From Methanosarcinales archaeon (GTDB lineage: Archaea; Halobacteriota; Methanosarcinia; Methanosarcinales; Methanogasteraceae), in the NCBI GenBank assembly GCA_030609345.1, contig JAUWCK010000074.1, positions 1 to 5,957 of the forward strand: a DNA stretch of 5,957 nucleotides, read 5' to 3'. Every line of letters starts with the position of its first letter. The stretch's first letter is position 1. Under the pieces are notes generated by a model. That model ran no database searches and was not told where the DNA came from. It saw nothing but the letters and a program-made list of their open reading frames with translations. Shown piece after piece: positions 5,736-5,957 of this stretch. The position numbers and the translations under genes were made by a program.

Positions 5736-5866
5736 CCCCGCTCTGAAGAGTCTGTCCCATAATTAGATATTTCGCGAAATCGGATGCTTGTTTTTCGATA
5801 TAACTCCCTGTCCGTGCTTCTTTTTGTTGTGATTTTGAATTGTGGGACAGCCTCTGAAGGGCGGGG
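5736..5866. mobile_element. MITE-like inverted-repeat element (non-coding)
   Basis: Two 29-base arms, 5736-5764 and 5838-5866, are inverted repeats matching at 24 of 29 positions and separated by 73 AT-rich bases. The inner part of each arm carries CTGTCCCA(T/C)AATT, an end that resembles transposon termini. An 8-base direct repeat CTCTGAAG occurs at 5741-5748 and 5852-5859. The element may therefore be 5749-5851 (103 bases), with shorter terminal repeats and an 8-base target duplication, or the full 131 bases with 29-base ends. The spacer holds a 12-base perfect palindrome ATTTCGCGAAAT (5769-5780) and no reading frame, as expected for a miniature element mobilised by a transposase encoded elsewhere. 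Alternatively it is a structured RNA or a long hairpin terminator for a gene outside the window. The transposase family cannot be assigned from this sequence. Confidence 0.6.
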
Positions 5867-5957
5867 CATCGCGGGGCCGGAGGTCGTGCGACGGGGTGCG
5901 CGTGGACAAACGTAGGGTGAAATCATGCCGACTCATTCTTAATTAGAGGGTGTTTAG
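5867..5957. other. GC-rich tail of unknown role
   Basis: The first 50 bases or so (to about 5915) are strikingly G-rich on the plus strand and contain a small perfect hairpin, GTCGTGCGAC (5883-5892). After that the sequence turns AT-rich (from about 5935). No gene, tRNA or rRNA is recognisable. It could be the end of a gene or RNA extending from beyond the window. Confidence 0.3.

Noticed and set aside
5574..5762. 62-codon plus-strand frame that would continue in frame to 5915 if the inverted-repeat stop were ignored
   Set aside because: It begins inside the GlmM-like start, has no ribosome site or domain, and the continuation in frame may be chance (the candidate insertion is 111 bases, a multiple of three).
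1..5957. CRISPR arrays, tRNA or rRNA genes
   Set aside because: No regularly spaced direct repeats and no recognisable tRNA or rRNA segments were seen on either strand.

Overview
The window looks like chromosomal DNA of a euryarchaeon, probably in the methanogen/ANME/Archaeoglobi neighbourhood. The reasons are archaeal-type nucleotide-sugar enzymes, Shine-Dalgarno sites built on GGTGA/GAGGTG, an archaeal TATA-like box, and a small DUF5678-like protein next to a retropepsin-like protein. The lineage is inferred from gene style and could not be tested by a search. Every supported gene lies on the minus strand, so the operon reads from right to left.

Right end (about 5611-5957): noncoding. It holds a 131-bp imperfect inverted repeat that looks like a miniature mobile element (5736-5866), a 10-bp tandem duplication (5681-5700), and a GC-rich tail of unknown role.

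Core operon (5610 down to 382): a phosphoglucosamine/phosphomannomutase-type enzyme (GlmM-like), a bifunctional sugar-1-phosphate nucleotidylyltransferase/acetyltransferase (GlmU-like), a UTP-glucose-1-phosphate uridylyltransferase (GalU), and an NAD-dependent sugar-nucleotide epimerase. Together they can make UDP-GlcNAc (GlmM then GlmU), UDP-glucose (GalU), and a C4-epimerised UDP-sugar such as UDP-Gal or UDP-GalA. These would be precursors for surface polysaccharide, S-layer glycan or protein N-glycosylation.

Two accessory insertions interrupt this operon, and each sits directly behind a broken 5' piece of an epimerase gene. First, between galU and the intact epimerase lies a short epimerase fragment (2042-2134). 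Its first 15 residues are identical to those of the intact enzyme, with only synonymous third-base differences after the start codon. It is followed by a TATA-like box, a DUF5678-like gene and a retropepsin-like aspartic protease gene. Second, just after the intact epimerase, a 49-residue N-terminal piece of a different epimerase (236-385) runs straight into a HEPN-domain gene that leaves the window at position 1. Both fragments begin with an ATGA overlap on the preceding stop codon, so the ancestral operon probably read galU-epimerase-epimerase before the accessory genes arrived. This repeated architecture is the most interesting feature of the window.
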